DNA of 18,816 nucleotides. It comes from Eubacterium sp. GTDB taxonomy: Bacteria; Bacillota_A; Clostridia; Lachnospirales; Lachnospiraceae. The DNA lies in NCBI GenBank assembly GCA_023663915.1, contig JAMPGN010000064.1:1-18816 (forward strand). Direction: 5' to 3'. The position numbers were made by a program, and so were the translations under genes. Under the pieces are notes generated by a model. It searched no databases and was not told the origin of the DNA. It worked only from the letters and a program-made list of their open reading frames with translations. Positions 1 to 9,157 of this stretch are shown one piece after another; position 1 is the first letter of the stretch, and each line of letters starts with the position of its first letter.

Positions 1-1663
1 GTATCATTTGTGGATTTTTGTGGTTACAATTGTTGTCTCCGCTGTCACGGTGTTGATTTCCGCATGGCTGCCGGCGAGGAAGCTTGGCAGATTGACGCCG
101 CTGCAGGCGATACGGGACACGGGCGGATTACAGCTGAAAAAGAAAAGCCATTCCCGCATTTTGCCGTTGCTGTTCGGCATAGAGGGGGAGCTTGCTGGAA
201 ACGCGCTGAGAGCACAGAAAAAGGCGCTTAGAACGTCTACCATATCTCTGACGTTATCTTTTCTGGGGTTCACGTTGATGCTTTGTTTTTTCAAACTTTC
301 TCAAATTAGTACGGACTATACTTATTTTGCGAGGTATCAGGATGCATGGGACGTGATGGCGACTGTGCGGAATGTGGAGCTCAAGGATTTCAAGTTGCTT
401 TCGGACATTCAGACGAAAGTGTCAAAACAAGGAGCGTTGAGTTGTGTGATATATCAAAAAGCGTCCGCGACTGCACAGATTCCAGCATCTGCGGTGAGCG
501 ATGAGTTAAATCGGCTGGGCGGGTTGGAGGCAGTCGGACAGATAGAAGCGATAGCGGACGAGGGCATGACAGAAACAGATACAGTATCGGAAGTCGGAAA
601 GGGAAAAGAGCTGGAAGGAAATGCCAGGAGCGAAGAAAAATCGTATCTGGTACAGATGCCGATCATCATAATGGACGATGCAGGGTTTCAAGAATATTGC
701 GGTCAGATTGGTGTGACTCCGCGGCTGGACGGTGCGATTGTTCTGAATCGGATATGGGATAGTCTTAACAGTAATTTCCGTTATCCGGAATACGTTCCCT
801 ATGTGAAGGAGAGTGGAAGCACGACATTGCGACGCGGCGGGCAGGCAGCACAAGGCATTGAGGTAAAGGACGAGGCAGAAGGAGACGTGGGAAATAATAT
901 CCTAGAAATTCCAATTATTGGATACACAGACCAAGTCCCTGTTTTGCGGGAAGAATATGATGATTATGCATTTGTGCATGTGATGCCACTGTCTTTATGG
1001 AGAGAAGTATCGGAGAAGACAGGACAGGATATAAATGTTGAAAAAGATGTCTATGTGCGTATCTTGATGGATCGTGCAAAGAATATAGACAAAAGTATGG
1101 AAAAGAGTAATGCTGTGGCAATGCAGGAAGACGAACTGATTTTACGGTTTAACCAGATTGAGGAATCCCTCACACAATTAATCGGTCAGGAGTACGAGAT
1201 AGAGACGGAAAACCGTATACAAGAAAAAGTGACCAATGACAGGCTCCTATGGGGATATCAGGTGGTGCTCGGTATTTTCTGCGCCCTGCTTGCCGTCATC
1301 GGGCTGGCAAATGTTTTTTCCTACACGATGGGATTCCTGCGCCAAAGAAGACGCGAGTGCGCAAGATACCTCTCGGTAGGCATGACACCCGACAACCTAA
1401 GAAAAATGTTTCGCATCGAGATACTGATAATCGCGGGCCGCCCGGTTTTGATTACGCTGCCACTCACAGCCTTAGCTGTGTCGCTTATGATAAAGGCAAG
1501 TTATTTGAATCCGACGGAGTTTTGGGTGCATGCGCCTTATGTGCCGATTGCGGTCTTTCTTGTGGCGATTTTTGGATTCGTTGCGATCGCTTACGGTATA
1601 GGTGGAAGGCGGATATTGCGGGACAGTCTGGTTGAGGCGTTGCGGAATGAGGCGGTGATGTGA
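1..1663 (+). CDS. FtsX-family ABC transporter permease, C-terminal part (5' partial)
   Basis: The reading frame is open to the left edge: codons before the TTG at position 8 continue without a stop, so the gene begins outside the window and 553 residues are visible. It starts in a membrane segment ending in ARKLGRLTPLQAIR, the usual close of a first FtsX module. A second module follows: a membrane segment around residues 83-102 (TISLTLSFLGFTLMLCFF), then an extracytoplasmic stretch of about 300 residues, then three membrane segments near residues 415-440, 475-495 and 510-530. This layout is known from MacB/BceB-like permeases that export or sense peptides and antibiotics, working with a separate ATPase that would lie upstream. 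The substrate cannot be read from the sequence. The downstream UvrA-like gene is co-directional, 63 bp away. The family call is firm; the role is inferred. Confidence 0.85.
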   Translation, partial: YHLWIFVVTIVVSAVTVLISAWLPARKLGRLTPLQAIRDTGGLQLKKKSHSRILPLLFGIEGELAGNALRAQKKALRTSTISLTLSFLGFTLMLCFFKLSQISTDYTYFARYQDAWDVMATVRNVELKDFKLLSDIQTKVSKQGALSCVIYQKASATAQIPASAVSDELNRLGGLEAVGQIEAIADEGMTETDTVSEVGKGKELEGNARSEEKSYLVQMPIIIMDDAGFQEYCGQIGVTPRLDGAIVLNRIWDSLNSNFRYPEYVPYVKESGSTTLRRGGQAAQGIEVKDEAEGDVGNNILEIPIIGYTDQVPVLREEYDDYAFVHVMPLSLWREVSEKTGQDINVEKDVYVRILMDRAKNIDKSMEKSNAVAMQEDELILRFNQIEESLTQLIGQEYEIETENRIQEKVTNDRLLWGYQVVLGIFCALLAVIGLANVFSYTMGFLRQRRRECARYLSVGMTPDNLRKMFRIEILIIAGRPVLITLPLTALAVSLMIKASYLNPTEFWVHAPYVPIAVFLVAIFGFVAIAYGIGGRRILRDSLVEALRNEAVM

Positions 1664-1695
1664 TAGGTTGTGTGTTCAAACCTATAAAAAAGTGT

Positions 1696-1719
1696 TATAC
1701 TGATACACGAAATAGGAGG
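1696..1719 (+). promoter_or_regulatory. Candidate -10 and ribosome binding site for the UvrA-like gene
   Basis: TATACT at 1696-1701 is a good -10 box, but the -35 position (about 1673-1678, TGTTCA) matches poorly. AGGAGG at 1714-1719 lies 7 nt before the ATG at 1727 and fixes that start. The gene may have its own promoter or be read through from the permease. Confidence 0.4.
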
Positions 1720-1726
1720 CACACCC

Positions 1727-4222
1727 ATGAAAGACCAAAGAAGCAAACCAGCCAAAATCCAAGTACGCGGCGCACGCGTGCACAATCTGAAAAATATCGA
1801 CGTAGAGATCCCGCTCAACCAGATCGTGGCAATAGCCGGGGTGTCCGGCTCCGGGAAATCGTCTCTTGCTCTGGGCGTTTTGTATGCCGAGGGTTCCAGA
1901 CGCTATCTCGATTCCCTTTCCACTTATACGAGAAGAAGGATGACGCAGTCCGCAAAGGCGCAGGTAGATGAGGTCTTGTATGTTCCTGCGTCCCTTGCAT
2001 TGCACCAGCGTCCGGGCGTTCCCGGCATCCGCAGTACCTTCGGGACGGGGACGGAACTGTTAAACAGTCTCAGGTTGATGTTTTCAAGGCTGTCGAACCA
2101 TCGTTGCCCGAACGGACATGAGCAGGAACCGACTCTGGCGGTTGCCGCCGAGCAGGAACTTGTCTGCCCGGAATGCGGTGCAGGATTTTATGCACTGTCA
2201 GCCGAAGAACTTGCATTTAACAGCCAGGGCGCGTGCCATACCTGCGGTGGAACCGGAGTGGTACGCACGGTTGACCGGGCGACGCTTGTGCCCGATGAGT
2301 CCCTCTCGATCGATGAAGGCGCTGTCGCACCGTGGAACTCCTTAATGTGGTCGTTGATGACGGATGTCTGCCGTGCTATGGGAGTCCGCACAGACGTGCC
2401 GTTCTGTGAGCTGACAGAACAGGAACGAAATATCGTATACAACGGTCCGGCGGAGAAAAAACATATTTTTTACAAATCCAAGAACTCAAACGAGGCAGGA
2501 GAACTGGATTTTACCTATTTCAATGCGGTCTATACCGTGGAAAATGCCTTGTCGAAGGTCAAGGATGAGAAGGGCATGAAGCGCGTGGAGAAATTCTTGA
2601 AACAGGATATATGCCCCGATTGCGGCGGAACGCGGTTGTCCGCTGCAGCGAGAGCGCCAAAACTACGTGGGATCGGGTTGGATGAAGCCTGCAAAATGAC
2701 GCTCACGGAATTGATTTCATGGGTGGAGGGCGTTCCCGGATCTTTACCTGAAAAGATGCGTCCCATGGCAGAAAGCATCTGTGAGTCGTTTACCGATGTG
2801 GCGAAGAGGCTGATGGATCTCGGACTCGGTTATCTGACGCTTGACCGTGCCGCCGCCACGCTTTCTACGGGGGAACGCCAGCGTATGCAGCTCGCCCGCG
2901 CGGTGCGCAACCGCACGACAGGCGTTTTGTATGTGTTGGACGAGCCTTCGATCGGTCTGCATCCTTCTAACATCGTGGGACTTACCGGTGTGATGCACGA
3001 TCTGATTGCGGACGGCAATTCCGTAATTCTTGTTGACCATGATACACAGATTTTGTCGGAGGCGGACTGGTTGATTGAGATGGGACCGGAAGCCGGTGCG
3101 GGAGGCGGACTGGTAATCGCAGAAGGAACAATCGCGGACATAGAGCGAAACGATCATTCTATGATCGGTTCTTTTCTTGCCAGAAAAGCGGATGTGCGTG
3201 TGAGGGAACGCACCAACGCGGGGCAGATGTTTGACCTTGGGAAAATCCATCTATCCACAGACGCAATCCATACTGTGAAACCGCTTGAAACGGATTTTCC
3301 AAAAGGAAGGCTCACGGTTGTGACAGGTGTGTCAGGTTCGGGGAAGACAACGCTGATCCTGGAAAGTCTGATTCCCGGAATGGAGGCGGCGATTGCAGGA
3401 CGAAATCTGCCGGAGCATATCAAAGGCATAGAAGCGGACGGCATTGAGCACATCAAGTTGATCGATGCCGCGCCGATCGGCATCAATGTTCGTTCTACTG
3501 TTGCGACTTACGCCAATGTGCATGACGAACTGCGTAAGATATACGCGCGGACGGCAAGTGCGAAAGAGCTGGGATTCAAGGCTGGGGATTTTTCCTATAA
3601 TACAGGTAGATTGCGCTGTCCGGTGTGTGACGGAACAGGTGAGATCAGTCTCGATGTGCAGTTTTTGCCGGACGTGGATATTCCCTGTCCGGATTGCCAT
3701 GGATCGCGCTATGGCAAAGATGCGTACCGGGTAAAGCATTTGAACAAGTCTGGAGTGTCCCGTTCCCTGCCGGAACTGATGGATATGGACGTGAATACCG
3801 CGCTGGATTTTTGCAAGGATTGGAAGACCGTTTACCAGCGGTTACAGGTTTTGCAGAGTCTTGGGCTGGGATATCTGACGCTTGGCGAGGAGACGCCGAA
3901 CCTTTCCGGTGGAGAGGCACAGCGGTTAAAGCTGGCAAGTGAAATGGGGAAAGCGCAGACGGATTCGATCTTTGTCTTCGATGAGCCGACGATCGGTCTT
4001 CATCCGTTGGACGTGCGAACACTTTTGCAGGTGTTCCAGACGCTGATCGACAACGGGGCTACGGTCATCGTGATTGAGCATGATCTGGACGTGATCCGCA
4101 ATGCGGACTATGTCATTGATATGGGTCCGGGCGGCGGTGAAGAAGGCGGGCGGATCGTCGCCGTGGGAACGCCGGAAGAGATCGCGTCGAATGCGGGGAG
4201 CGTTACGGGGCGGTTTTTGTAA
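1727..4222 (+). CDS. UvrA-like ABC ATPase lacking the UvrB-binding domain
   Basis: Soluble tandem ABC ATPase of 831 residues. Walker A motifs GVSGSGKSS (38-46) and GVSGSGKTT (about 534-542), signatures LSTGERQR (about 379) and LSGGEAQR (about 725), and Walker B stretches VLDEPSIGLHP and VFDEPTIGLHP give the UvrA architecture. Zinc-type cysteine pairs are present: CPEC near 147, CHTC near 170, CPDCGGTR near 296, CPVCDGTG near 632 and CPDCHGSR near 654. Canonical UvrA is about 940 residues. Here the chain passes from SNHRCPNGH (about 126) to LVCPECG within some 20 residues, where repair UvrA carries the roughly 110-residue UvrB-binding domain. That matches UvrA2/DrrC-type paralogues, known for DNA-intercalator resistance rather than UvrB recruitment. 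The upstream ABC permease fits a drug-response setting, but the ligand is unknown. Start set by AGGAGG, 7 nt spacing. Confidence 0.88.
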   Translation: MKDQRSKPAKIQVRGARVHNLKNIDVEIPLNQIVAIAGVSGSGKSSLALGVLYAEGSRRYLDSLSTYTRRRMTQSAKAQVDEVLYVPASLALHQRPGVPGIRSTFGTGTELLNSLRLMFSRLSNHRCPNGHEQEPTLAVAAEQELVCPECGAGFYALSAEELAFNSQGACHTCGGTGVVRTVDRATLVPDESLSIDEGAVAPWNSLMWSLMTDVCRAMGVRTDVPFCELTEQERNIVYNGPAEKKHIFYKSKNSNEAGELDFTYFNAVYTVENALSKVKDEKGMKRVEKFLKQDICPDCGGTRLSAAARAPKLRGIGLDEACKMTLTELISWVEGVPGSLPEKMRPMAESICESFTDVAKRLMDLGLGYLTLDRAAATLSTGERQRMQLARAVRNRTTGVLYVLDEPSIGLHPSNIVGLTGVMHDLIADGNSVILVDHDTQILSEADWLIEMGPEAGAGGGLVIAEGTIADIERNDHSMIGSFLARKADVRVRERTNAGQMFDLGKIHLSTDAIHTVKPLETDFPKGRLTVVTGVSGSGKTTLILESLIPGMEAAIAGRNLPEHIKGIEADGIEHIKLIDAAPIGINVRSTVATYANVHDELRKIYARTASAKELGFKAGDFSYNTGRLRCPVCDGTGEISLDVQFLPDVDIPCPDCHGSRYGKDAYRVKHLNKSGVSRSLPELMDMDVNTALDFCKDWKTVYQRLQVLQSLGLGYLTLGEETPNLSGGEAQRLKLASEMGKAQTDSIFVFDEPTIGLHPLDVRTLLQVFQTLIDNGATVIVIEHDLDVIRNADYVIDMGPGGGEEGGRIVAVGTPEEIASNAGSVTGRFL

Positions 4223-4244
4223 TGTGAGAGAAAATTCAGATAGA

Positions 4245-4273
4245 TTGATTTTACGACAGAAAACAAATATACT
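4245..4273 (+). promoter_or_regulatory. Sigma-A-like promoter of the AAA-ATPase-like gene
   Basis: TTGATT (4245-4250), a 17-bp spacer and TATACT (4268-4273) form a near-consensus promoter in the 111-bp gap after the UvrA-like gene. A small hairpin, TCGGA-AAA-TCCGA, lies at 4288-4300 in the leader. GGGAGAGGG at 4317-4325 is the ribosome binding site for the ATG at 4334. Confidence 0.6.
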
Positions 4274-4333
4274 GTAAATATAAGAAATCGGAAAATCCGA
4301 AAGATCAGAAAGAAAAGGGAGAGGGATTGACTC

Positions 4334-6019
4334 ATGGCAAGAGTGTTGGGAATCGGGCATCAGGACTTTGAGAAAGTCAGAATGAGCAATAATTTTTATA
4401 TCGACAAAACAGATTTTATTGCTAAATGGTGGGAGGCAAACGATGATGTCACGCTGATCACACGCCCAAGACGATTCGGTAAAACTTTGAATATGAGTAT
4501 GTTGGAGAAATTCTTTTCCGTAAAATATGCCGGACGAAGTGATCTATTTGAGGGGCTTTCCATATGGGAGAAAGAGAAATACCGGAAGATACAGGGTACA
4601 TGGCCGGTGATCAGCCTTTCTTTTGCGAATATAAAAGATCAAAGCTATGCGACAGCGCGAAAAAAGATCTGTCTGCTTTTGTCCGAACTCTATTCACAGA
4701 ATCGTTTCCTGCTAGAGACGGGAATCTTAGACAATAAGGAAAAGGATTTCTTTGAGAGCGTGGAAATCGGAATGGACGATGTGACGGCAACGATGGCTAT
4801 TTACCAGTTATCTTCTTATTTGTCACGTTATTATCAAAAGAAAGTGATTGTTCTTTTGGACGAATATGACACGCCGATGCAGGAAGCCTATGTAAGTGGT
4901 TATTGGGAAGAGATTGTTGTTTTTATCAGAAGCATGTTTAATTCTACGTTTAAAACAAACCCTTATCTGGAACGCGCTATTATGACAGGGATTACGAGGG
5001 TAAGTAAGGAATCGATCTTTTCTGACTTAAACAATCTTGAGGTAGTGACAACGACTTCAACGAAATATGCGAATTATTTTGGCTTTACTGAGAAGGAAGT
5101 ATTCGCGGCATTGGAAGAGTACGGTATGTCCGACAGAAAACAGCAGGTCAGGGAATGGTATGATGGTTTTACATTCGGAAACAAAACAGACATTTATAAC
5201 CCGTGGTCGATCATTCATTTCCTTTCCGAACAAAGAGTGGGCACTTATTGGGCAAATACGAGTAGTAACAGTCTGATTGGAAATTTGATTCGGAGGGGCA
5301 GCATAGAGGTCAAAATGACGATGGAGAGGCTGCTGCAAGGAGAAACTTTTCATACTACGATTGATGAGCAGATTGTTTTCGATCAGTTGGATCGAGGAGA
5401 CGATGCGGTGTGGAGTCTTTTCCTTGCAAGTGGTTATTTGAAGGTTGTGAATTATGAGTTTAACGTCGCGCGCAGAAAAGCGGAGGTCGAATTGAAATTG
5501 ACGAATGTAGAAACGCTGGCGATGTTCGAGCAGATGATCGAAAGATGGTTTGGCAGATGCCATGGAGCAGACAACGCATTTCTTCAAGCGATGATGGCGG
5601 ATGATGTGAAAGCGATGAACGGTTACATGAACAGAATAACGACAGAGATGTTTAGTTATTTTGATACGGGGAGCGGTTCGTCAAGTCAAGAGCCGGAACG
5701 CTTCTATCATGGGTTTGTGCTTGGATTGATGGTGGAATTGGCTGACCGGTATGTGATTACCTCGAATCGGGAGAGTGGTTTCGGAAGATATGATGTGATG
5801 TTAGAACCGAGGACGTCTGAGAACAATGCAATAATTTTGGAGTTCAAAGTGCAGGAGAAGGATGAGAAAGAACTCACAGATACGGTAGAAAAGGCGTTAA
5901 GACAGATCGAAAAGAAAAACTATAAGGCGGCATTGATAGCAAAAGGGATTTCAGCAGGGCGGATCAAGGCTTATGGATTTGCTTTTTGCGGAAAAAAAGT
6001 ACTTATCGGGAAAGAATAG
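4334..6019 (+). CDS. AAA-ATPase-like protein with C-terminal PD-(D/E)XK nuclease-like domain
   Basis: Protein of 561 residues of the family whose N-terminus is the AAA-ATPase-like domain (PF09820) and whose C-terminus is a PD-(D/E)XK superfamily domain (PF08011). The opening MARVLGIGHQDFEKVRMSNNF and the nucleotide-binding stretch RPRRFGKT (44-51) are typical: the P-loop has Arg-Phe before GKT instead of the classical GxxxxGKT. The Walker B-like LLDEYDTP is near 173-180. Near the C-terminus, GFGRYDVMLEP (about 482-492) and IILEFKV (about 500-506) give the D...ExK-type nuclease core. Such genes are common and often multicopy in gut Clostridia and Bacteroidetes; their cellular role is not established, and links to mobile elements or defence are only suggestions. 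It has its own promoter and is convergent with trkH. No membrane segment is seen. Confidence 0.87.
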   Translation: MARVLGIGHQDFEKVRMSNNFYIDKTDFIAKWWEANDDVTLITRPRRFGKTLNMSMLEKFFSVKYAGRSDLFEGLSIWEKEKYRKIQGTWPVISLSFANIKDQSYATARKKICLLLSELYSQNRFLLETGILDNKEKDFFESVEIGMDDVTATMAIYQLSSYLSRYYQKKVIVLLDEYDTPMQEAYVSGYWEEIVVFIRSMFNSTFKTNPYLERAIMTGITRVSKESIFSDLNNLEVVTTTSTKYANYFGFTEKEVFAALEEYGMSDRKQQVREWYDGFTFGNKTDIYNPWSIIHFLSEQRVGTYWANTSSNSLIGNLIRRGSIEVKMTMERLLQGETFHTTIDEQIVFDQLDRGDDAVWSLFLASGYLKVVNYEFNVARRKAEVELKLTNVETLAMFEQMIERWFGRCHGADNAFLQAMMADDVKAMNGYMNRITTEMFSYFDTGSGSSSQEPERFYHGFVLGLMVELADRYVITSNRESGFGRYDVMLEPRTSENNAIILEFKVQEKDEKELTDTVEKALRQIEKKNYKAALIAKGISAGRIKAYGFAFCGKKVLIGKE

Positions 6020-6021
6020 GA

Positions 6022-6055
6022 GAAGGGCGGCAGGAAATTTCACTGCCGCCTCTTC
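6022..6055. terminator. Hairpin between convergent genes, candidate bidirectional terminator
   Basis: GAAG (6022-6025) plus GGCGGCAG (6026-6033) pairs with CTGCCGCC (6043-6050) plus CTTC (6052-6055), giving 12 bp with one bulged T and a 9-nt loop. It fills the 34-bp gap between the ATPase stop and the trkH stop. Neither side has a strong T-run: the plus side lacks one, and the minus side reads CTATTCTTT. The terminator role is inferred from position and stem strength. Confidence 0.55.
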
Positions 6056-7541
6056 AATGAATCGCATCCCGCGACCGAGCAAAGCTCGTTTTTTTGTACG
6101 CAAACAAATCTTTCCAGATACTCGGATGGAACAACAATAACAGCGGGAACAGCTCCAGCCTTCCGGCAAGCATGTCGAACATGAGGACATATTTGGCGAA
6201 ATTGGAGAAGAAACCGAAGTTAGCCGCCGGACCGACCATCTCCAGTCCTGGTCCGATATTGTTGATGGTGGCGGCTACCGCCGTGAATCCGGTTACGAGA
6301 TCCGTATCGTCAAACGACACCAGAAATACCGACAGGACAAAAAGCACCATAAAAGTAATGATATACACATTGACCGTTCGCATAGTCTCATGATCTATAG
6401 GTTTTTCGTCCATCTGGATTTTCTTGATGCTCTTCGGGTGGATAAAAGAAGTAAATTCCTTTTTCACCGTCTTGAAAAGGATGACGAAACGGGATACCTT
6501 GATGCCGCCTCCGGTACTGCCCGCGCATGCTCCAACGAACATCAAAAGGACAAGGATGACCTTGCAAGTACCTGTCCATGTGTTAAAGTCGGTGGTCGAG
6601 AATCCGGTGGTGGTGATGATGGAAGCAACCTGGAATGCTGCTTGTGTCAATGCCTCAAACGCGCTGGCGCAGGTGTTGAGGATACTGAGGAAGATGATGC
6701 CGACTGCGGCAATAATCGTCAGTAAATAGTAACGAATCTCTTCCATTTTCAAGGCTCTCTTGATCTTGCCGAAAATAATCAGGTAATAGGCGTTAAAATT
6801 AATGCCAAACAAAATCATAAATATTGTAACGACCCACTGTAAATAAGGAGAATAGCTGGCAAAGCTGTCGTTTTTGATGCCGAAACCGCCGGTGCCAGCC
6901 GTGCCGAAACCTGTGCACAGCGCATCGAACAGGGGCATTTTGCCAATGAGGAGAAGCAGAATTTCCACCACGGTCATGCCGAAATAGATCAGATAGAGGA
7001 TTCTTGCAGTATATTTTACTTTCGGTACGAGTTTGCCTACAGAAGGGCCGGGACTTTCCGCGCGCATCAGGTTGATGTTGGAGCCACCACTTAGCGGAAC
7101 GATGGCAAGCAGGAAGACTAACACGCCCATGCCGCCGATCCAGTGCGTAAAACTGCGCCAGAACAACGAGCAGTGCGAGAGCACCTCCACGTCGCTCAAG
7201 ACGCTTGCTCCGGTGGTCGTAAAGCCGGAGATCGTCTCAAACAAAGCATCTGTAAAAGAAGGAATCTCCCCGGTCAGACAGAACGGAAGACACCCAAAAA
7301 AACTTAAGAAGATCCAACTGAGTGAGGTGGTGATACAGCCTTCTTTCAGATAAAAAACGCTGTCTTTCGGCTTCCTTCTCGTCATCAGAAATCCCAGTAC
7401 AAAACAAAATGCGGCGACAGGCAGATACCACAGTCCTTCTTTCTCGGCGTAAAAGAGCGCAATGATACAAGGAAGGAGAAGCAGTACGGCTTCTGTTTTT
7501 AAAACATGTCCCAAAATATATCGAATGATTGAACTGTTCAT
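6054..7541 (-). CDS. trkH: Trk-type potassium uptake protein, membrane subunit TrkH
   Basis: Polytopic membrane protein of 495 residues, the usual TrkH/KtrB size, forming the potassium-conducting pore. The four P-loop repeats that build the selectivity filter are visible in order: SGFTTTGASV, GTAGTGGFGI, ITTTGFSTTD and TINNIGPGLE. Hydrophobic segments span the whole chain. The gene is 17 bp downstream of trkA, so the two are probably one transcript read on the minus strand. The ATG at 7541 is preceded by GAGG about 11 nt upstream and AAGAGAA immediately before it, a moderate ribosome binding site. Substrate could in principle be potassium with sodium coupling; the sequence does not decide that. 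Confidence 0.94.
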   Translation of the reverse strand: MNSSIIRYILGHVLKTEAVLLLLPCIIALFYAEKEGLWYLPVAAFCFVLGFLMTRRKPKDSVFYLKEGCITTSLSWIFLSFFGCLPFCLTGEIPSFTDALFETISGFTTTGASVLSDVEVLSHCSLFWRSFTHWIGGMGVLVFLLAIVPLSGGSNINLMRAESPGPSVGKLVPKVKYTARILYLIYFGMTVVEILLLLIGKMPLFDALCTGFGTAGTGGFGIKNDSFASYSPYLQWVVTIFMILFGINFNAYYLIIFGKIKRALKMEEIRYYLLTIIAAVGIIFLSILNTCASAFEALTQAAFQVASIITTTGFSTTDFNTWTGTCKVILVLLMFVGACAGSTGGGIKVSRFVILFKTVKKEFTSFIHPKSIKKIQMDEKPIDHETMRTVNVYIITFMVLFVLSVFLVSFDDTDLVTGFTAVAATINNIGPGLEMVGPAANFGFFSNFAKYVLMFDMLAGRLELFPLLLLFHPSIWKDLFAYKKTSFARSRDAIH

Positions 7542-7558
7542 TTCTCTTGTTTCCTCTG

Positions 7559-8959
7559 TTAGTTTAAAATATCCTGAATTGAATTAAATCCCGTATGCGT
7601 GGTCACGATCATGACAGTGTCACCGACTTTGATCGAATCCTGCCCGCTAGGGATGATGATCGAACCATTCCGGTTGATAAAGGAGATCAGAAGTCCTTTC
7701 TTGAGGGAAAGATCCATCAGCGGAATGTTTGTGACCTTCGATTCGTTTTCCACACGAAACTCGATCGCCTCGACACGGGAGTCGAACATATGGTAAAGCG
7801 TCTCAATGTTGCTGTTCATGGAATCTTTTTTCGCGCGAACATAGGCAATGATCGCCTCGGAAGCAATAAACTTCGGATAGATGACGCTGCCGAGATCCAG
7901 ATTGCTCACCACGTCGTCAAAAGTGATGCGGTTGATTTTCGTGATCACTTTTGCCTGAGAGACCATTTTAGCGTGGAGCGTGAGCATGATATTCTCCTCG
8001 TCGATACCGGTCAGCGGAACAAAAGATTCCACATATTCGATCCCCTCTTCCTTGAGCAATCCCTCGTTTGTTCCGTCGCCGTTGATGATGATCGCTTTCG
8101 GCAGAAGAATGCTTAATTCCTCACAGCGTTTTACATTGCTTTCGATGATCTTGACGGAGATCCCCATATGGAGAAGCTGTGAGGCGAGATAGTAAGCGGA
8201 TTTGCCGCCGCCGATAATCATGGTATTTTTAACGGCGTGTGTCTTAAAGCCGATCTTTTTTAAAAAAGTTTTGGCGCTTGCCCGCGAAGCAACGAAGGAG
8301 AGCAGATCGCCTTTCTGTATCCGGAAATTACCGGAAGGAATATGGATGTCTTTGTCACGCTCCACGGCACAGATCAGTATGTGGTCGGCAATATTCTTGC
8401 CAAGTGCCCTGCCGAGTTCCATGATTGTCATACCGTCTAGCTGGTTGCCGTCCGGCACTTTTAACTTAATCATTTCCGCCTGACCGTGTGCAAAAGTGCT
8501 GACTTCCAACGCGGTAGGAAGAAAAAGGATGCGTGCCGCCTCGCGTGCTGCCTCAAGCTCCGGATTGATAATCATGGCGAGTCCGAGTTTTTCCCGCAAA
8601 TAGTTTGCCTCTTTGCTGTAATCCGGAGTGCGAACCCTGGCGATTGCGGAACAGTTACCGACACGCTTCGCAACGGTACAGCACAGAAGATTTAATTCGT
8701 CGGAATCAGTCACGGAAATAATCAGGTCGGCATTCTCGATGCCGGCTTCCATCTGAACGCTGAAACTCGCGCCATTTCCGACAATTCCTAGAATATCATA
8801 CAGCCCGGTCATCTCCTGGATCTTCTGGGCGTTGCTATCGACAAGAGTAATGTCATGCCCCTCTTTGACGAGCTGGGCGAGGATCGTCCTGCCGACTTTG
8901 CCGCATCCGACAATAATGATTTTCAATCCCTGGTCATCCAAATTCTTTTGTTTAAACAT
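7559..8959 (-). CDS. trkA: Trk potassium uptake regulator TrkA with two RCK modules
   Basis: Cytoplasmic regulator of 466 residues that gates TrkH in response to nucleotides. It has two RCK modules: the first nucleotide-binding fold carries GCGKVG at about 18-23, and the second starts at about 234 with MIIGGGKSAYYLA. Each is followed by an RCK_C domain; the last ends with IKVGDTVMIVTTHTGFNSIQDIL. An in-frame ATG 20 codons earlier (9019) is possible, but the ATG at 8959 has GGAG 5 nt upstream and begins MFKQKN just before the fold, so it is preferred. First gene of the trkA-trkH pair. Its upstream gap is shared with the divergent LytTR gene. Confidence 0.94.
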   Translation of the reverse strand: MFKQKNLDDQGLKIIIVGCGKVGRTILAQLVKEGHDITLVDSNAQKIQEMTGLYDILGIVGNGASFSVQMEAGIENADLIISVTDSDELNLLCCTVAKRVGNCSAIARVRTPDYSKEANYLREKLGLAMIINPELEAAREAARILFLPTALEVSTFAHGQAEMIKLKVPDGNQLDGMTIMELGRALGKNIADHILICAVERDKDIHIPSGNFRIQKGDLLSFVASRASAKTFLKKIGFKTHAVKNTMIIGGGKSAYYLASQLLHMGISVKIIESNVKRCEELSILLPKAIIINGDGTNEGLLKEEGIEYVESFVPLTGIDEENIMLTLHAKMVSQAKVITKINRITFDDVVSNLDLGSVIYPKFIASEAIIAYVRAKKDSMNSNIETLYHMFDSRVEAIEFRVENESKVTNIPLMDLSLKKGLLISFINRNGSIIIPSGQDSIKVGDTVMIVTTHTGFNSIQDILN

Positions 8960-8974
8960 TTTTTCTCCATTCCG

Positions 8975-9018
8975 CCATACGGTATTAAGGTATGGGCATA
9001 TGCAAGTATAATATAGCA
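8975..9018 (-). promoter_or_regulatory. Candidate trkA promoter and leader dyad
   Basis: On the minus strand, TGCTATATT (9018-9010) reads as an extended -10 element with no recognisable -35, and TATACT overlaps it at 9010-9005. Between it and the ribosome binding site is a dyad, CCATAC (8975-8980) and GTATGG (8990-8995) with 9 nt between, placed where a repressor or leader hairpin could act. No known riboswitch was recognised in the 273-bp divergent gap. Confidence 0.35.
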
Positions 9019-9157
9019 CCTTATGAGAAAAAAAGCATTATGTTTTTTTATTAATACAAATTGGATACTCCGGGGAAAGTTCCTATCTCCATGGTCGCGT
9101 TTTTGCTTTTCCAAATGTAAAATCAGCCGTTGAAATTGCAGCTTGTGCAGGGAAGGC

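Noticed and set aside
1663..1685. Perfect 7-bp inverted repeat ATAGGTT/AACCTAT as a terminator of the permease gene
   Set aside because: The stem is AT-rich and is followed on the plus strand by an A-run, not a T-run, so it does not have the form of a rho-independent terminator.
2744..3250. 168-codon minus-strand ORF
   Set aside because: It lies wholly antisense to the conserved UvrA-like gene, and its composition follows that gene's codon pattern.
5057..5587. 176-codon ORF on the minus strand
   Set aside because: It is antisense to the intact AAA-ATPase-like gene, has no ribosome binding site of note and no recognisable domain.
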